Positions 18,701-28,403 of a stretch of 64,000 bases of DNA are shown here, one piece after another (the first letter of the stretch is position 1; each line of letters begins with the position of its first letter). The position numbers and the translations under genes were made by a program. The stretch covers positions 1 to 64,000 of the forward strand of contig LFLB01000008.1 of NCBI GenBank assembly GCA_001543005.1. The letters run 5' to 3'. The notes below the pieces were generated by a model. That model was not told the origin of the DNA and ran no database searches. It saw only the letters and a list, made by a program, of their open reading frames with translations. Origin of the DNA: Candidatus Spongiihabitans thiooxidans (GTDB lineage: Bacteria > Pseudomonadota > Gammaproteobacteria > Arenicellales > Poriferihabitantaceae).

Positions 18701-19295
18701 AAATAACACACACTGGGACGCCTATTCGACTGAATGAAGAGTTGCGCTTATGATGTGAATTCGCCTTTGTAGGTTAACATAAACAAAATAGTTACCTAAG
18801 TTTATTAAGGATAAGGTCAAGTGTTCATTGGAAATTTTATGTTCAGTATCTTGATGGATTGTATATTGTGGAGCGTAGAAGGCGAGCGGGTTATTCCGGT
18901 TGTTATTAGCGCCCCGGTGTTCGCCGGCGAGGCCCGTAGGCGCCCAACTGAGCGGTCTTGACGTCGTGCTTCGTCCCGGTCAATACGGTATTTGCTCCCG
19001 AGTCGGGGGGGGTGATTACGCGAAGTCGTTGCTCCCGCCTCGGCGCGTCGCTTGTCCTCGCCGTCGCCCTCCTCACTGCTTTGGCGTCCCAGCGCGTCAG
19101 CGCGCAGGGGGTTCCTGCCCCCCCGGTCTGCGACCGCACCGAGCAAGTGCGAGTCACAATCTTGGCGGCTATCGGCGTGTCCGACTGTGGCGATGTCACT
19201 GCCGAACAATTGAGACAGGTCACGCTCCTTAGTTTGTTTAACATGGACATCAGCGCCTTGAAATCAGGCGACTTTGCCGGTCTGACCAGCCTATA

Positions 19296-19508
19296 ACCAA
19301 CCTGTTTCTGTACAACAATTCACTGACCACGCTACCCGCCGGCGTCTTTGACGGTCTGACCAACCTGACCAACCTGTTTCTGTACAACAATTCACTGACC
19401 ACGCTGCCCGCCGGCGTCTTTGCCGGCCTGACCAAACTGACCTTCCTGTACTTGTACAACAATTCACTGAAGACGCTGCCCGTCGGCATCTTTAACGGCC
19501 TCAACCTG
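19296..19508 (+). repeat. 72-bp LRR-coding tandem repeats
   Basis: About three units of 72 bp (24 residues, consensus LxNLFLYNNSLTTLPAGVFxGL) start at 19296, 19368 and about 19440. The first two are nearly identical in DNA. The pattern is the LPxGVFxGL leucine-rich repeat also seen in lamprey variable lymphocyte receptors and many bacterial surface proteins. Confidence 0.75.
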
Positions 19509-21189
19509 ACAATCCTGTCGCTGGACCGGCTGGCGCCGACCGGCTTGACCGGCCTGACCGCCACGACCGGGGCCGGCCAAATCGCATTGAGCTGGACCGC
19601 GCCGCCCATCGGCCGGGGCACTTTCAGGGGCGCGAACTATGCCACCACCATTACCGGCTATCGCATTCAGGTCTCCACGGCTGGCAGCGCCTTCACCGAT
19701 CTGGTGGCCAACACCGGGAGCGCTGACACCACCTACACGCACACCGGCCTGAACTTGGATGACACGCATAACTATCGGGTGGCCACCCTCATTATGGATA
19801 GCACGAATACCCAAGCCGGGCGCCCAGATCTTTATGGTCGGCATATCGGTCAGCGTGGAACTGCCGCAAGCCACCGACGACATCGGGCCGTACACCTACA
19901 CCCTGACCGGGCCGAACGACGCGGCTGTGAGCGCCACCGTCCCAGGCCTGACCTTTGACCCTGAAAGCCGCATCCTGTCTGGCGCACCGGTTACCGCCGC
20001 CGCTCCCGTCACGCTGACCTACAGGGTCACCGGCAAATTCGGCACCACCGCCATGCAGACCTTTTCCGTGACCGTCGGCCTCGCGTCGGCACGTACCCCC
20101 GATGCGTCGACTAATCTGATAGCAACCCCGATGGGCACCCAGGTAGCGCTAACCTGGACAGCCCCGAGCAATAACGGCGGTGCTGCTATTATCGGCTACA
20201 CGCTGCAACGCGCAGAAGGTACGAGTGGTGGCACATTCAACAATGTTTCTGGCACAGTTACCGGCACCAGCCACACCGATACCGGACTAAGCCCCGGCAC
20301 CGGGGATTATTCTAATGGGTTACTGCCAGCATTGTTTCCGTCGATGACTTTATCACCACTTGGCGGACAACCACTGCGAGTGAGCAAATCACCTTCCCCG
20401 GCGAAGGGGCTTATAGTATTGACTGGAGAGACGGCACGACTGAGCAAGTAACCGGTGCAACTACTCACAGCTACGCCACCGCCGGCGACTACGACATCAT
20501 CGTTAGCAACAACATTACCCACTTTAACTTAAATGATGGCGCGGACAAAGACAAACTCATAGAGGTCAAACAGTGGGGGACTGCGTCCTGGAGGAATATG
20601 GAAGGCGCATTTCGTGGTGCCAGCAATATGCAGATAACCGCCACAGAGAAGCCTGACCTTTCGGGGGTTACTTCCATGGCGGTAATGTTCTTTGGTGCCT
20701 ACACCTTTAACGGCAACATTAGCGGCTGGAATGTTAGCGCGGTAACGAATATGTCTTTCATGTTCTTTCACGCCACCGCCTTTAACGGCGACATCGGCGG
20801 CTGGGATGTTAGCGCGGTCAGGACTATGGCCTTCATGTTCAAAGACGCCACCGCCTTTCGCCAAAATCTGGGTCTCTGGTATATTGTGCCTGGCACAACC
20901 GCCAGCTACGATGGCAAAACGAATCTTGAAGTGCTTGGCCTCAGCGCACAAAATGCCGTTTTAGACGGACAAACCCCAGAATATAGACTGGTTGCAGGCG
21001 AGGGCGATGGCGATAATGGTAGCTTCACCCTCACGGACGGGGCATTAAACATTAAGGCTGCCGAAGCCAGCGGCGGCGACTACCGCATACGCATTGCCGC
21101 CGGCGGTGTGGCATTCGGCACCAATAACGCCAGAGCAATAACCGTGGTCGTGCCAGTAAGCACCCCCGATGCGCCGACTAGCTTGACGG

Positions 21190-21870
21190 CAGTCTCAACC
21201 CCAAATGGCACGGGTGCAACAATAACCTGGACAGCCCCAAGCAATACCGGCGGTGCTGCTATTACCGGCTACACTGTCCAACGCGCACCAGGTACGAGTG
21301 GTGGCACATTCGCCACCGTCAGCCCTGCACACACTGGCACCGGGACCACTTATACCGATAGCGGACTAAGCCCCGGCACCACCTATCGCTACCAGGTTGC
21401 CGCTAACAACGGCACACGCACCAGTGCTACTGCTGAAGCCAGCGTAACCACCTTTGCCGTCCCCGATGCCCCGACCATCTCGACGATAGTCTCAACCTCA
21501 AATGGCACGGGTGCAACAATAACCTGGACAGCCCCAAGCAATACCGGTGGTGCTGCTATTACCGGCTACACTGTCCAACGCGCACCAGGTACGAGTGGTG
21601 GCACATTCGCCACCGTCAGCCCTGCACACACTGGCACCGGGACCACTTATACCGATAGCGGACTAAGCCCCGGCACCACCTATCGCTACCAGGTTGCCGC
21701 TAACAACGGCACACGCACCAGTGCTACTGCTGAAGCCAGCGTAACCACCTTTGCCGTCCCCGATGCCCCGACCATCTCGACGATAGTCTCAACCTCAAAT
21801 GGCACGGGTGCAACAATAACCTGGACAGCCCCAACCAATACCGGTGGTGCTGCTATTACCGGCTACAGGC
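21190..21870 (+). repeat. 297-bp FN3-coding tandem repeats
   Basis: The marker cgggtgcaac recurs at 21211, 21508 and 21805, a period of exactly 297 bp (99 codons, one fibronectin type III domain plus linker). The first two units are almost identical; the third matches for only its first ~60 bp before diverging. This indicates a recent unequal-crossover or slippage duplication. Confidence 0.85.
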
Positions 21871-23540
21871 TAGAACGCGCAGGAACGGACGGCTCATTCT
21901 CCTCTGTATACACTGGTCCCAGTACCAATTATGTCGACCGCAATCTACCCACCGGCACCACCTATCGCTACCGGGTTCTCGCTACTAACGACGTAGGCGA
22001 AGGTTCTTATTCTACTGAAGCCGACGTAACCATCTTTGCCGTCCCCGATGCCCCGACCAACGTGGTGGTAGTTTTAATACGCGGAAGTGGCACGAGTGCA
22101 AGATTAACCTGGGGAGAACCGACCAAGACGGGCGGCGATGTCATCACCGGCTACGCCATCGAACGTGAGAGTGGTGGCTCCACCACCATCATCAGCACTG
22201 GCGCCGGGACCGTGAGCCCTTATGACGATACCGGTTTAACCTTCGGCACCACCTATCGCTATCAGGTTGCCGCTATTAACAGCGCAGGCACCGGTGCTTA
22301 TTCTGGTAGTGTTTTTGTTACTATCAACCCAGCACTAACACTGGCCGCTTCCGACCAGATCTACACGGTAGACGTGGCGAGGAGCCTGACATTGCCAGCA
22401 GCTACTGACGGCACGGCTCCCTACACCTCCTACACCCTAACTCCTTTGCCAGCCAACCTGGCGTTTGATGGCGACGTCACCAAGCGCATCCTGTCTGGCG
22501 CGCCGACTGTAATAACTACGGGAATCGAGCTGACCTACATGGTCACCGATAGCAACGATGTCACTGCTGAGGACACATTCAGGGTCATCGTCAATGCCGC
22601 ACCAGTAGCACTGGAGCTTTCCGATCCGGACGACCTGATATACACTGCCGGGGAGCCGATCACCGATGTGCCATTGCCGAGTGCCGCCGGCGGCACCGGC
22701 ACCCTCAACTACGCCCTGATTGGCACCTTGCCAGACGGACTGACGGTGACCCCAGCGGTCTTCCCGAGCACGACCGCACCAGTAATCAGCGGCATGCCAC
22801 GCACCCAATCAGCTGCGGTCACGCTGACCTACGAGGTCACCGACAGTGCCAGCACGCCCATCACCAAGACGCAGACCTTCACCATCACCGTTAACCCGGC
22901 GCTGACGCTTACCAAGCCAGCCGACCGGATGTTCACTGCCAATATGGCGATTGGCGATGTGCCATTGCCGGGCGCCACCGCGCCGTACACCTACGCCTTG
23001 ACCGGGCCGAACGATGTGGCTGTGGGTGCCGCTATCCCCAACCTGAGCTTTGACCGCACCACCCACATCCTGTCCGGCACGCTGACCGGGGATGTAGAGA
23101 CGGTCACGCTGACCTACACGGTTACCGATAGCAACGGTGCTACTGCTGAGGATACCTTCACCGTCACTGTCAATGCCGCACTAACGCTGAACGCACCCAG
23201 CGATCAGACCTACACGATGGGCACGAGGATCACCACTCTGACATTGCCCGTGGCAGCAGGTGGCACCGGCGCCCTCAGCTACACGCTGACCGGCGACCTG
23301 CCGGCCGGACTGAGCTTTGATGCCGACACCCGTATGCTGAGTGGTACGCCGAAAACGGAGGGGACAACCACGCTGACCTACAGGGTCACCGACACCAACG
23401 GCGCCAGCGCTGAGGTCACCTTCACAGTCACCGTCAATGCCGGACTAACGCTGAACGCACCCAGCGATCAGACCTACACCCTGAACACGGCGATTGCCGA
23501 TCTGACATTGCCCGTAGCCGCAGGTGGTACGGCTCCCTAC

Positions 23541-23890
23541 ACCTACACCCTGACCGGCACCCTGCCAACCGGACTGAACTTTAATGCCGCCACCCACATG
23601 CTGAGGGGTACGCCGACTGTGGTCACAGCCGCGGTCACGCTGACCCACACGGTCCTTGATGCCAACGGTGCCGCAGCTCTTGCCACATTCACGGTTACCG
23701 TCACCCTCGCGCCGCTGGCACTTACCGATCCAGCGAACCAGACATTCACTGTCGGAGCGAGGATCACCGATCTGACATTGCCGCAAGCCACCGGCGGTAT
23801 CGGGTCGTACACCTACACCCTGACCGGCACCCTGCCAACCGGACTGAACTTTAATGCCGCCACCCACATGCTGAGGGGTACGCCGACTGC
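23541..23890 (+). repeat. Duplicated segment in Ig-like domains
   Basis: A stretch of about 75 bp encoding YTYTLTGTLPTGLNFNAATH and the following residues occurs at about 23541 and again, identical by eye, at about 23811. The spacing matches one putative-Ig domain (~270 bp), so neighbouring domains have exchanged or duplicated sequence recently. Confidence 0.75.
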
Positions 23891-24782
23891 GGTGGCAGCA
23901 GCGGTCACGCTGAGCTACAGAGTCACCGACAGCGCCACCCCGTCCGCCACCGAGACGCAAGAATTCACCATCACCATTGACCCAGAGAACGGTTTCGCCG
24001 AACTCAACGAAGCCATTTCGCTGCAAATCGTTAGTGCCATAGTCAGCAATACAACCGGCGCAATTGGGGACAGAACAAGTAAAGCTGCCAGCGGTATCGT
24101 TGCTGCTGTTTCATGGGACGAGCAAATAAGCAAATCCCTGACCTCACTATCGAATAGCAATGGCGACATCGACCTCAAAAAAGCCCTCAGCACCGTTGAT
24201 ATTGCGATGCCATTATTAAACGCCAGCGGCTCTAATGCCCGAAACTCACTCTCCTTATGGATCGGTGGTAACTACCGCAACATTAGTGGCAAAAGGGGCG
24301 TAATCAATTGGGACGGCGAGCTATACGGTATTAATGCTGGCATAGACACCCAAATTGCCAAAAACATTCTGGCAGGTGTCGCCGTCTCATGGTCGCAAGG
24401 CGACCTGGATTACAAAAATGACGACAAAAAAGGCGACTACGAAATTGATATGTTAAGCGTCAACCCCTATCTTGGCTGGAATATTGGCAAAGTTGATATG
24501 TGGGGAACGCTCGGCTACGGGCAAGGTAATTTAGAAACCACCCCGGAAATGACCTTAACCTGATCAATGCAGCCTTGGGTGCCAGCGGCGAAATATGGCG
24601 CAACGAAAACACCCAATTGCGCTTAAAAAGCGAAGCCAGTACTGCTCGTCTGGAAGTCGAAAAAAGTAAACAAGACGGTAGTGTAGACCAAGACATTGAT
24701 ACCTTCCTATTACGTTTAGGCTTATCAAGCAATAACACGAGGTACAGTTTTAATTAACGCTACACTTGCCCCCTGATTGACG

Positions 24783-24835
24783 CGTTCCCATGCTCTCCAC
24801 CACTTCTCGTTCCCACGCGGGAGCATGGGAACGAG
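24783..24835. repeat. REP-like palindrome (cgttccca family)
   Basis: This copy has the same layout as 18649-18700: a half-site, a ccaccactt spacer, then a palindrome with arms cgttccca and tgggaacg. The spacer 24758-25126 contains only this element and two copies of ggacttatacan.gaaattg (about 24895 and 25072). Confidence 0.7.
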
Positions 24836-25126
24836 TCACTAAAATCAGAGTTTTAAGACCTGAAAATTAAAGTTGAGACTCTATGTGTGGATTTGGGACT
24901 TATACAGAAATTGCAATAACATAAATAATTATCTATACTTTCTTAACCAACAACCCGTTTTTAAGGTGGAAGCATGCAATTTAAAGAGTACCTTGTTTGC
25001 CAACAAACGCATCGGCCTACAATCTCCTGTAAACTTTCTCATCCATAATCAACCCGAGTGCCAAAGGGGTTGGACTTATACACGAAATTGACATGCAATG
25101 ACGCAATAGGTACAGTCCACTTTCAT

Positions 25127-25213
25127 GCCGGGGTGGCGGAATTGGTAGACGCGCTAGCTTCAGGTGCTAGTGGGCAATTGCCCGTGAAGGTTCAAGTCCT
25201 TTCCTCGGTACCA
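25127..25213 (+). tRNA. tRNA-Leu (CAG anticodon)
   Basis: This 87-nt cloverleaf has acceptor arm GCCGGGG paired with CCTCGGT (two G-U pairs). The D-arm segment is TGGTAGACGCG and the anticodon stem CTAGC/GCTAG encloses loop TTCAGGT, giving anticodon CAG (codon CUG). A long variable arm typical of leucine tRNAs and a T-arm with GGTTCAAGTCC follow, with encoded CCA. The defence island begins a few hundred bases downstream. Confidence 0.95.
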
Positions 25214-25243
25214 TACCTTAACGCCTACGCGCCAAAATATACT

Positions 25244-25444
25244 ATGCTTAATGCCTGCAGATCTCACTTAGCCGAAGTTGAAGAAAGTTACTTTGAACAC
25301 CAAGGCGTGGCATTTCGTTACGCCGGAAATTGTTTGAAAGCGGCGACAATGGCATTCGTTCACGGAATGGTGCCAGGCTGGTTTCAAACCAGTGCCAGCG
25401 ATCTGGTTAAGAAGCTCGCGAATAATAGAAAACTTCAAGCCTGA
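25244..25444 (+). CDS. Small DUF6356-type protein
   Basis: The 66-residue protein resembles the small DUF6356 family: an N-terminal HxxxVxExYxEHxxxA pattern (here HLAEVEESYFEHQGVA), a hydrophobic middle containing VHGMVPGWF, and a C-terminal helix with LVKKLANN. Function is unknown for the family. It begins 31 bp after the tRNA-Leu and ends 29 bp before hsdM. An open frame runs back through the tRNA, so ATG 25244 was chosen as the first start beyond it. No clear ribosome-binding site is visible. The family assignment is from memory of the pattern. Confidence 0.6.
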   Translation: MLNACRSHLAEVEESYFEHQGVAFRYAGNCLKAATMAFVHGMVPGWFQTSASDLVKKLANNRKLQA

Positions 25445-25473
25445 TTCATGGTTGCACAGGGCCGCCGTACCGC

Positions 25474-27621
25474 ATGCCACAACTCGAACACATTGAAGTG
25501 ATTGAACGGCGTCTCTGGGGCGCGGCGGACACGCTACGCGCGAACTCCAACTACGCCAGCAATGAATACTTCCTGCCGGTCATGGGCCTGGTGTTCCTGC
25601 GCCATGCCTACAGCCGCTACCTGGCGGTCAAGGACAAGATCGAGGCCAATCTGCCCACCCGCGGCGGCCGGAAACGAGCACCGACCAAAGAGGACTTCTC
25701 CCAGCAGAGCGCCATTTTCCTGCGGCCCGAGGCGCGGTTCGACCATCTCGTGGCGCTGCCCGACAGCAATGACCGCGCCAGGGCCATTAGCGATGCAATG
25801 GAGTCCATCGAGGCTGACTACGCAAGTTTGCGCGGCGTCCTGCCCAAGGGCGAATATCAGGAACTGGACAACGATGTCCTCGGCCAACTCCTGCGCACCC
25901 TCAACCCCGACGAACTCAAGCAGGTGTCAGGTGATGTGTTCGGCCGCATCTACGAATACTTCCTGACCCAGTTCGCCGACCAGAAAGCCCACGACGGCGG
26001 CGAGTTCTTCACGCCGGTCTCATTGGTGTCGCTGATCGCCCACGTGCTCGACCCCGACCGCGGCACCGTATTCGACCCGGCCTGCGGCTCCGGCGGCATG
26101 TTCGTGCAGAGCGCCCGCACCGTGGAGGAACACGGTCAAAACCCCACCGAGCGGCTCACCTTCCGCGGCCTGGAGAAGAATGAAACCACCATCCGTCTGG
26201 CCAAGATGAACCTGGCCGTCCACGGCCTCGAAGGCGACATCAAAAAGGCCATCACCTACTACCAGGACCCGCACGCGTTGCTGGGCAAGGCCGACTATGT
26301 GATGGCCAATCCTCCCTTCAACGTGGACGAGATAGACGCCGACAAGATCAAGACCGACCCGCGTCTGCCTTTCGGCCTGCCCGGCGTCAACAAAAAGGAC
26401 AAGGTTTCCAATGGCAACTATGTCTGGATCAGTTACTTCTACAGTTACCTGAACGAGAAGGGGCGGGCCGGCTTCGTCATGTCATCCCAAGCCTCCAGCG
26501 CCGGCGGCGGCGAGGCAAAAGTGCGGCAGAAACTGGTGGAGAGCGGCGACGTGGACGCGATGATCGCCATCCGCTCCAACTTCTTCTACACCCGCACCGT
26601 GCCCTGCGAGTTATGGTTCCTGAACCGCGCCAAACCCGGGAAACACCGCGACAAAGTGCTGATGATTGACGCGCGCAATGTGTATCGGAAAGTTACGCGC
26701 AAGATCTACGACTTCAGCCCCGAACAACAGCACAACCTGCTGGCCATCGTCTGGCTCTACCGCGGCGAGACCGGGCGCTACCTCGACCTGGTGTCCGGCT
26801 ACTGCGCCCGCACCCTGGATGAAAGCCAGGCCTGCTGCGGCGCCGGGAATGAACAGGGTCAGGAGGTTAAACCATTGCCCGATTTCCTCGCCGCGCTCAC
26901 CAGTTTGCAGGACGCGCTGGCCCCCTTCCTCAAAACCCTGGCTACGGACGATGCGCACGCCGCGGCGTCCAAAGAACTGATGGATGCCCTGCCCGTATTC
27001 AAGGTCAATGTGGACGCCTTCAACAAGGCGGTCGCCACAGAGCAGGCGGCATGGAGCCGTCAAAAAACCGACAACGGCGCCCTCAAACAGGCCGTGGAGC
27101 GCCTCGCCCCGTTAACCGAGACCAGCCGCGACCTCATCAGGCAGACCGACCTGCTGTATAAATTCGCCACCCGCCTGATAGAAACCTGCGAGAAAGAATG
27201 TGGCGCCAGGTCCAGCGACGCCTGGAACGGCCGCGACATCACCCGCGCTCGAAAAGAAGCCGATCGTTTTCGATTACTACTCACATCGCACGACATCAAG
27301 AAACCGGTTGATGAATGGGGTGTGCTTCCCAGGGTGCGCTACTTCTGGCGCCAGGCCCACTGGCTCACCGAGCGTTTCCCCGAAGCCGAACTCTGCGATG
27401 TGGAAGGGCTGGTCAAACTGGTTGCCCGCGAAGAGATTGCCGCCAACGACTGGAGCCTGACCCCCGGCCGCTATGTGGGCGTCGCCCCCGAGGAGGAAGA
27501 CGCGGACTTCGACTTTGAAGAGTCCCTGCGCGAGATACACATCGAACTGGAAGACCTCAACGCCGAAGCCGTCACTCTGGCGGCGACCATCAAAAAGAAC
27601 TTCGAGGAGTTGGGGATATGA
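25474..27621 (+). CDS. hsdM: Type I restriction-modification DNA methyltransferase subunit HsdM
   Basis: The 715-residue protein is the modification subunit of a type I R-M system. It has an N-terminal HsdM helical domain (about 1-150) and a SAM-binding motif FDPACGSGGMF starting at residue 200. The catalytic N6-adenine motif NPPF is at 279-282, and a long C-terminal helical region (about 480-715) ends in a coiled segment used for subunit contacts. With HsdS it methylates adenine in the recognition sequence; with HsdR it forms the restriction complex. It is the first gene of the island operon and its stop overlaps the next gene by four bases. GC content is clearly higher than in the hsdS-Argonaute part downstream. 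Confidence 0.96.
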   Translation: MPQLEHIEVIERRLWGAADTLRANSNYASNEYFLPVMGLVFLRHAYSRYLAVKDKIEANLPTRGGRKRAPTKEDFSQQSAIFLRPEARFDHLVALPDSNDRARAISDAMESIEADYASLRGVLPKGEYQELDNDVLGQLLRTLNPDELKQVSGDVFGRIYEYFLTQFADQKAHDGGEFFTPVSLVSLIAHVLDPDRGTVFDPACGSGGMFVQSARTVEEHGQNPTERLTFRGLEKNETTIRLAKMNLAVHGLEGDIKKAITYYQDPHALLGKADYVMANPPFNVDEIDADKIKTDPRLPFGLPGVNKKDKVSNGNYVWISYFYSYLNEKGRAGFVMSSQASSAGGGEAKVRQKLVESGDVDAMIAIRSNFFYTRTVPCELWFLNRAKPGKHRDKVLMIDARNVYRKVTRKIYDFSPEQQHNLLAIVWLYRGETGRYLDLVSGYCARTLDESQACCGAGNEQGQEVKPLPDFLAALTSLQDALAPFLKTLATDDAHAAASKELMDALPVFKVNVDAFNKAVATEQAAWSRQKTDNGALKQAVERLAPLTETSRDLIRQTDLLYKFATRLIETCEKECGARSSDAWNGRDITRARKEADRFRLLLTSHDIKKPVDEWGVLPRVRYFWRQAHWLTERFPEAELCDVEGLVKLVAREEIAANDWSLTPGRYVGVAPEEEDADFDFEESLREIHIELEDLNAEAVTLAATIKKNFEELGI

Positions 27622-28145
27622 AGCCCGGCAAGAAAATCATCATCATCGCCGGACCAAACGGGGCGGGTAAGACAACCTTTGCCAGGGAATACTTGCCCAA
27701 CGAGGCGGATTGCCCGGTTTTTGTCAATGCTGATCTGATAGCGGCAGGCATCGCCCCATTTTTGCCGGGCACCGTTGCCTTGCGCGCCGGGCGGCAGATG
27801 CTGGAGGAAATCAACAACCACGCCCGCAAGGGCAGGAGTTTTGCCTTTGAAACCACGCTTTCAGGCCGGGGCTATATCAGGAAGATCCGTCAATGGCGCA
27901 CCGATGGCTACAGGGTGAATCTGATATTTCTGTCGCTCGCGTCGCCTGGAGAAGCCGTCAGGCGCGTACACTTACGGGAGCAACAAGGCGGGCACCCTAT
28001 CCCGGAAGCGGTCATACTTCGTCGCTTCCATGCCGGTTTGCGCAATTTTCATGATATCTATCGCCATTGTGTTGACCACTGGCAGCACTTTGACAACAGC
28101 GGCGCCGGGCTTGTCCTGAAAGATGAAGGAGGCGACAACCGATGA
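27618..28145 (+). CDS. Zeta-toxin-like P-loop kinase
   Basis: The 175-residue protein is a zeta-toxin-family P-loop kinase: Walker A GPNGAGKTT (12-20), the substrate-site NADLIAAGI (about 36-44), the FETTLSGRGYI segment (about 76-86) and a later RRVHLRE motif that fits the lid arginine. Characterised zeta toxins phosphorylate UDP-N-acetylglucosamine and poison cell-wall synthesis. Short stand-alone relatives such as this one are common beside R-M genes and may phosphorylate other substrates. It overlaps hsdM (ATGA) upstream and the small gene downstream by four bases, so the three are translationally coupled. Codon use is like hsdM. Confidence 0.82.
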   Translation: MKPGKKIIIIAGPNGAGKTTFAREYLPNEADCPVFVNADLIAAGIAPFLPGTVALRAGRQMLEEINNHARKGRSFAFETTLSGRGYIRKIRQWRTDGYRVNLIFLSLASPGEAVRRVHLREQQGGHPIPEAVILRRFHAGLRNFHDIYRHCVDHWQHFDNSGAGLVLKDEGGDNR

Positions 28146-28336
28146 AAGAGAGCAAATACACAATACCCGTATCCAAACTGTCGGACCCCGACATGCAAGC
28201 CGTGCCGGCCGCACTCATGCGTGCCGCCCGCCGCGCCCACCTGATTGCGCATCAAACTGGCACAGGAGTGATCATCATGCGCGACGGCAAGGTAGTGGAA
28301 ATTGAACCCGACCCGGAGATGTATGAGAATGTTTGA
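28142..28336 (+). CDS. Small protein paired with the zeta-like kinase, probable antitoxin
   Basis: This 64-residue protein begins inside the stop of the kinase gene (four-base overlap). It has an N-terminal strand-like part (KYTIPVSKLSDPD), a basic alpha-helical middle (AALMRAARRAHLIAHQTG) and a strand pair ending VIIMRDGKVVEIEPD. Kinase genes of this class regularly have such a small downstream partner, and a neutralising role is the natural inference, but it is not an epsilon antitoxin by sequence. The gap to hsdS (28337-28403) contains no further gene. Confidence 0.65.
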   Translation: MKESKYTIPVSKLSDPDMQAVPAALMRAARRAHLIAHQTGTGVIIMRDGKVVEIEPDPEMYENV

Positions 28337-28403
28337 GGTGGGTGGGTTGATGTTGTATTTAGGCTTTAACTTTCTCTCTTTAAAAAACTGAGGAGTCGGG
28401 GGT

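Larger units (their letters stand above)
19009..24757 (+). pseudogene. Broken multidomain surface protein (LRR, FN3, Ig-like, BspA-type, autotransporter start)
   Basis: This is one gene-length coding region interrupted by frame changes. A GTG start at 19009 begins a signal peptide (about ASLVLAVALLTALASQRVSA) and an LRR cap. The frame breaks near 19292 with a net +2 change relative to the repeat unit. LRRs (19293-19508) and an FN3 domain follow, with a second break near 19830. A putative-Ig and a partial FN3 domain come next, then a third break plus a TAA near 20313. The longest open part (20316-24563) holds an IDWRDGT-type BspA entry, MFxxAxxFNxxIxxWxVS repeats, four FN3 domains, six putative-Ig/cadherin-like domains and the first strands of an autotransporter beta-domain. 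A fourth break near 24550 leads to an end at 24757, well short of a full barrel. Such proteins act in adhesion. Assembly error is an alternative for single breaks but hardly for all four. Confidence 0.8.

Noticed and set aside
21190-21870. Regular repeats that might suggest a CRISPR array
   Set aside because: Units are 297 bp, in frame, and encode FN3 domains; there are no short repeats with unique spacers and no cas genes in the window.
25058-25243. Longer version of the DUF6356-type gene starting before the tRNA
   Set aside because: The upstream part of the frame is the tRNA-Leu itself; translation through it is an artefact.
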